Assembly: GCF_014839805.1 (NCBI RefSeq)
Contig: NC_051140.1
Coordinates: 16,079,826 to 16,143,825, forward strand
Direction: 5' to 3'
Length of the DNA: 64,000 bases
Source of the DNA: Manduca sexta
Lineage: Eukaryota > Arthropoda > Insecta > Lepidoptera > Sphingidae
Shown here: positions 61,398 to 64,000 of the stretch, one piece after another
Layout: every line of letters starts with the position of its first letter
Position numbering within the stretch: the stretch's first letter is position 1
Notes under the pieces: generated by a model
Database searches by the model: none
What the model was told of the DNA's origin: nothing
The model's input: the letters and a program-made list of their open reading frames with translations, nothing else
Made by a program: the position numbers and the translations under genes

Positions 61398-62641
61398 ATG
61401 GCTAGTGTATTTTTATTGTTAGAAGCTATGAATGGGGAAACTAGAAAAGCGTAAGACATCTACTTTGCGGCGCAATCTTCGAGATGATGCCGAAGCTTTG
61501 GATCTGCCTAATAATTAAATCCCAAGAATTGTGCGATGAATTAAGGCCTTATAAGTCGCAAACACGCAGGAGAAATAAAAATTTGTGTTGAGTGTAAAGT
61601 GAGTAAAGCTATTTTGTTATTTCTGTTCCTATATACATTGTCTAAAAATTTATAAATAGTCTTTACGATTACATTTTCCATAACAGGTGCTAACAGTACT
61701 CTCCTTCACTATAGGCTCATATCAAAACCTGCAGGTATGAGCTAGTCACATGTTCTGAGCCAAGCTAATGTGTCAAATTTAGTAAATAAGGTGATGAAAG
61801 CTCTAAATTCGAGAGAAATTTTGATGAGATATATTTGTTTCCCTCAGTCATGGCAGCAAAGAAATAATGACATATATGGGTATGGTCCTAATTATATAAA
61901 ATTGTATTTAATTTAAAGTAAAATTTACAAACTTCATTTCTTTCAGTTTTTCAAACAAATTTGGCTGTGTGGGTTGCATTGATTAACATGCTGAATATTT
62001 TTTAATGGAAAGGATTACCACGGTATAAATGTTCAAGTTGTAAGTAAAATTTTAATACATACACCTAATAATATTTAATTTTATTACTAACCATATGTAT
62101 CAGAATATCTATTATGTTTTCAGATATGTTACAGTGATTCAAATATAGTTAATGTGGATGCATCATTTAGTGGGATGAGTCATGATGCATATATCTGGAG
62201 AAACTGTGAAATGCAGGCTCAATTACAAAACTTACACAGTAGAGGAGAAAGGATCTGGTTATTAGGTATGTAATAATAGTTTTGATAAACATACATATTA
62301 AATTATTTAAATGTAATCTTATTGAGAAACACTTTAAATTGCAGGGGACTTGGGGCATCCATTAATGACATGGCTTTCAAATCCAATTGTGAATGCAGAA
62401 GAAGGTTCCACAGAACATTATACCAATATTTACTACAACTTCGCCAGGAATTTGATTGAGCATTACATTGGAATATTAAAGCATGTTGGAAAGTTTGCTA
62501 GCCACAGTGTTGGATTATGATCATCATAATATGGTAGCAATAATTACCAATGCCTGTGTTGTTTTGTACATCTGCTACAGACTCAGACTGCTAGTTCCAC
62601 CTTTGGCAAATAAAGATATAGAAGAAGACAGTAATAACTAG
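61398..62641 (+). pseudogene. Harbinger (HARBI1-like) transposase relic
   Basis: Starts ATG GCT AGT (MASVFLLLEAMNGETRKA) and then breaks. Family stretches appear in order but in shifting frames: ELCDELRPYKSQTRRR (about 61,530), HVLSQANVSNLVNKVMKALN (about 61,750-61,810), GKDYHGINVQ (about 62,010), NVDASFSGMSHDAYIW (about 62,150), LLGDLGHPLMTWLSNP (joined across a 62,265-62,344 intron) and LIEHYIGILKH (about 62,455). These include the second Asp and the Glu of the DDE nuclease. At least one intron keeps GT-AG signals (GTATGT at 62,267, TTGCAG ending 62,344). Frameshifts and in-frame stops show that no active enzyme can be made. Such enzymes cut and paste the element. Confidence 0.8.
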
Positions 62642-63179
62642 GTGTCAGCTCCATCACAATCTGATAATAGGGAGCCTGAGGAGCTCCCATTGTTAAGGGG
62701 CCAACAGACACAGAATTGTGCAATGTTTGTAGTCGACTAGGAGATAATTTGAATTTAATTTTTGTATTAAATTATTAATCAAATTCTAAACGGCATTTTT
62801 ATTTATATAAAACATGCTACTGTATACATGTAAGTACTATGTACATTTAAAAACAAAAAAATGATTTAATTAATTACTCAAATTAGTGTGTGAAAATCTA
62901 AGTTAATAAGATTGTTAGCACTAAGTTAATTCTGGAAATACTGAATTCATTTTTTAAATTCTATTACCAGTAGAAAGCTACATTATTCCTGAGTGAAATA
63001 AACTATATTTCAATGTGATTATTATTAATGTGAACTACACAAGAAAACATAAAATAAAAAAAAGTAAAAATGTTTGACATGTTGTGAAGTTGGCAAGGCT
63101 AGTTATTAAATAAAAATCTTTTTTTTCTTTAATATACATAATATTTATGGTAAAGTTTACAAGATTGGAACTCTGTTTT

Positions 63180-63900
63180 CTACATCCCAAACAGAGCCTG
63201 TTCTCCAATGACAGATTTTTTTGTCCATCTCGGAAATATCTTTTCGGTGTACTCAGACCGCTGCCAGTCAGTCAGTCAGAAGACTCCATCTATGTTTAGC
63301 AAGTCTGGTTTTGCTCTTATTAAATATCAGCCCAGTACTAAAAATAGATACACATAACATTAATTATACATACTACTTATTGGAAGATAGTTATAAAAAA
63401 ATACTTATAGTAAAATATATTACCGTTTCAAATGCTCTCCAGTTTTGGATGAACCTAAACCAATAGAGTTCAGCTTTATCGGTAGATGTTTCCACTGACT
63501 ATCGAAAGTTTTCTTGAATGTGGTGCCGAGTCTATGTCTTTGGCTAAAGAATGATGTTCTTGTAAGAACTATAAAACTCCAACAAAACCTCAAGCTGTTC
63601 TTTTGACACTCTGTTCATCTTGATATCCTAAAAATCAAAACAAATTATTGTAATGTGACATAACACTGGGAAACAGCGTACTCCTTACACTACCTACTAA
63701 CGTTTTATTTTATTGCACAAAGTTATCAAAAAGTGCATGAAGTTATTTACTACTAGTTAATCTATTGTAATTTTATAATGTAACAACTTACCTTGTTTCT
63801 AAAATACATCAATGCCGTATAAAATCCAAAGTAGATTTGGTTCCATCGTCTCTTTAACGAAGTACTATTGGAAGCTTAGTTATTTTACTTGTTAACTTTC
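63180..63900 (-). pseudogene. Harbinger Myb/SANT-like accessory gene relic
   Basis: On the minus strand a 5' exon ends with a donor at 63,792/63,791. After an acceptor (TTTTAG just upstream) the coding part begins ATG at 63,618, reading MNRVSKEQLEVLLEF, the start of the Myb/SANT-like DNA-binding domain of Harbinger's second protein. It then shifts frame; QWKHLPIKLNSIGLGSSKTG and EHLKR follow at about 63,440-63,500, matching the W...LN..G...KT.E.LK pattern. Several stops and frameshifts make it a pseudogene. In active elements this protein helps the transposase reach the nucleus and bind DNA. Confidence 0.7.
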
Positions 63901-64000
63901 AACAATCCTTACACAATGTTTAACACATGTTTCAATGTTTCACTAACTGTTCATGGCGCACTTCATTATTTTTGTTGAAATTAAGAGTGGACTGTGTCCA

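Larger units (their letters stand above)
61008..64000 (+). mobile_element. Decayed PIF/Harbinger DNA transposon (runs off the window)
   Basis: The left end is proposed at about 61,008 with 'agggctattacgtaatttgc', typical of Harbinger termini, followed by a subterminal region rich in GCGATCGC-like and AGCAAAGC repeats (61,030-61,330). Inside are a broken transposase on the plus strand and a broken Myb/SANT-like gene on the minus strand, the usual two-gene layout. The right end and its inverted repeat lie beyond the window, so the boundary and target duplication cannot be confirmed. Confidence 0.75.

Overview
This window looks like nuclear DNA from a moth or butterfly (Lepidoptera). It is AT-rich, its genes are split by GT-AG introns, and it carries several copies of a tRNA-derived SINE and LINE tails of types I recognise from lepidopteran genomes. 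It also holds two genes of the lepidopteran '27 kDa hemolymph glycoprotein' family (DUF1397). I cannot name the species. Everything was read by eye from the sequence; no database search was run.

Layout. (1) Positions 1-25,400 are gene-poor: scattered SINE and TE debris, a GC-rich island with a splice donor at 14.89-15.14 kb that looks like a distal promoter and non-coding first exon, and two short coding-like segments on the minus strand (21.03-21.19 kb and 25.49-25.70 kb). (2) 25.86-31.61 kb holds a plus-strand FAM13-family gene: a non-coding first exon, a tiny 8-codon first coding exon, then eight coding exons. All splice phases agree and give about 562 aa with no RhoGAP domain. (3) 31.6-38.5 kb is intergenic with SINE and LINE fragments. 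(4) 38.53-46.05 kb is a complete plus-strand DUF1397 gene (gene A) with TATA box, arthropod-type initiator, signal peptide, seven exons, 233 codons and an AATAAA signal. A small cysteine-rich exon-like segment lies inside its first intron. (5) 46.05-49.5 kb is an intergenic gap with TE remnants. (6) 49.5-55.67 kb is a second DUF1397 gene (gene B) on the minus strand, tail-to-tail with A. Its last five exons are visible; exons 1-2 are not in the window or not recognisable. Three of its exons have exactly the same length as in A, but its last exon swaps A's two-residue end for a hydrophobic tail that looks like a GPI-anchor signal. (7) 55.84-58.57 kb is a 22-copy tandem array of a 122-123 bp unit with a three-monomer higher-order pattern, apparently grown from inside a transposable element. 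A LINE 3' end follows directly. (8) 61.0-64.0 kb is a decayed PIF/Harbinger DNA transposon carrying relics of both its transposase and its Myb/SANT-like partner gene, in opposite orientations.

The two DUF1397 genes are clearly an inverted duplicate pair that share intron positions. One seems to make a freely secreted protein and the other a membrane-tethered one. FAM13 is an unrelated neighbour. I see no CRISPR array, functional tRNA or rRNA, or bacterial-type operon.
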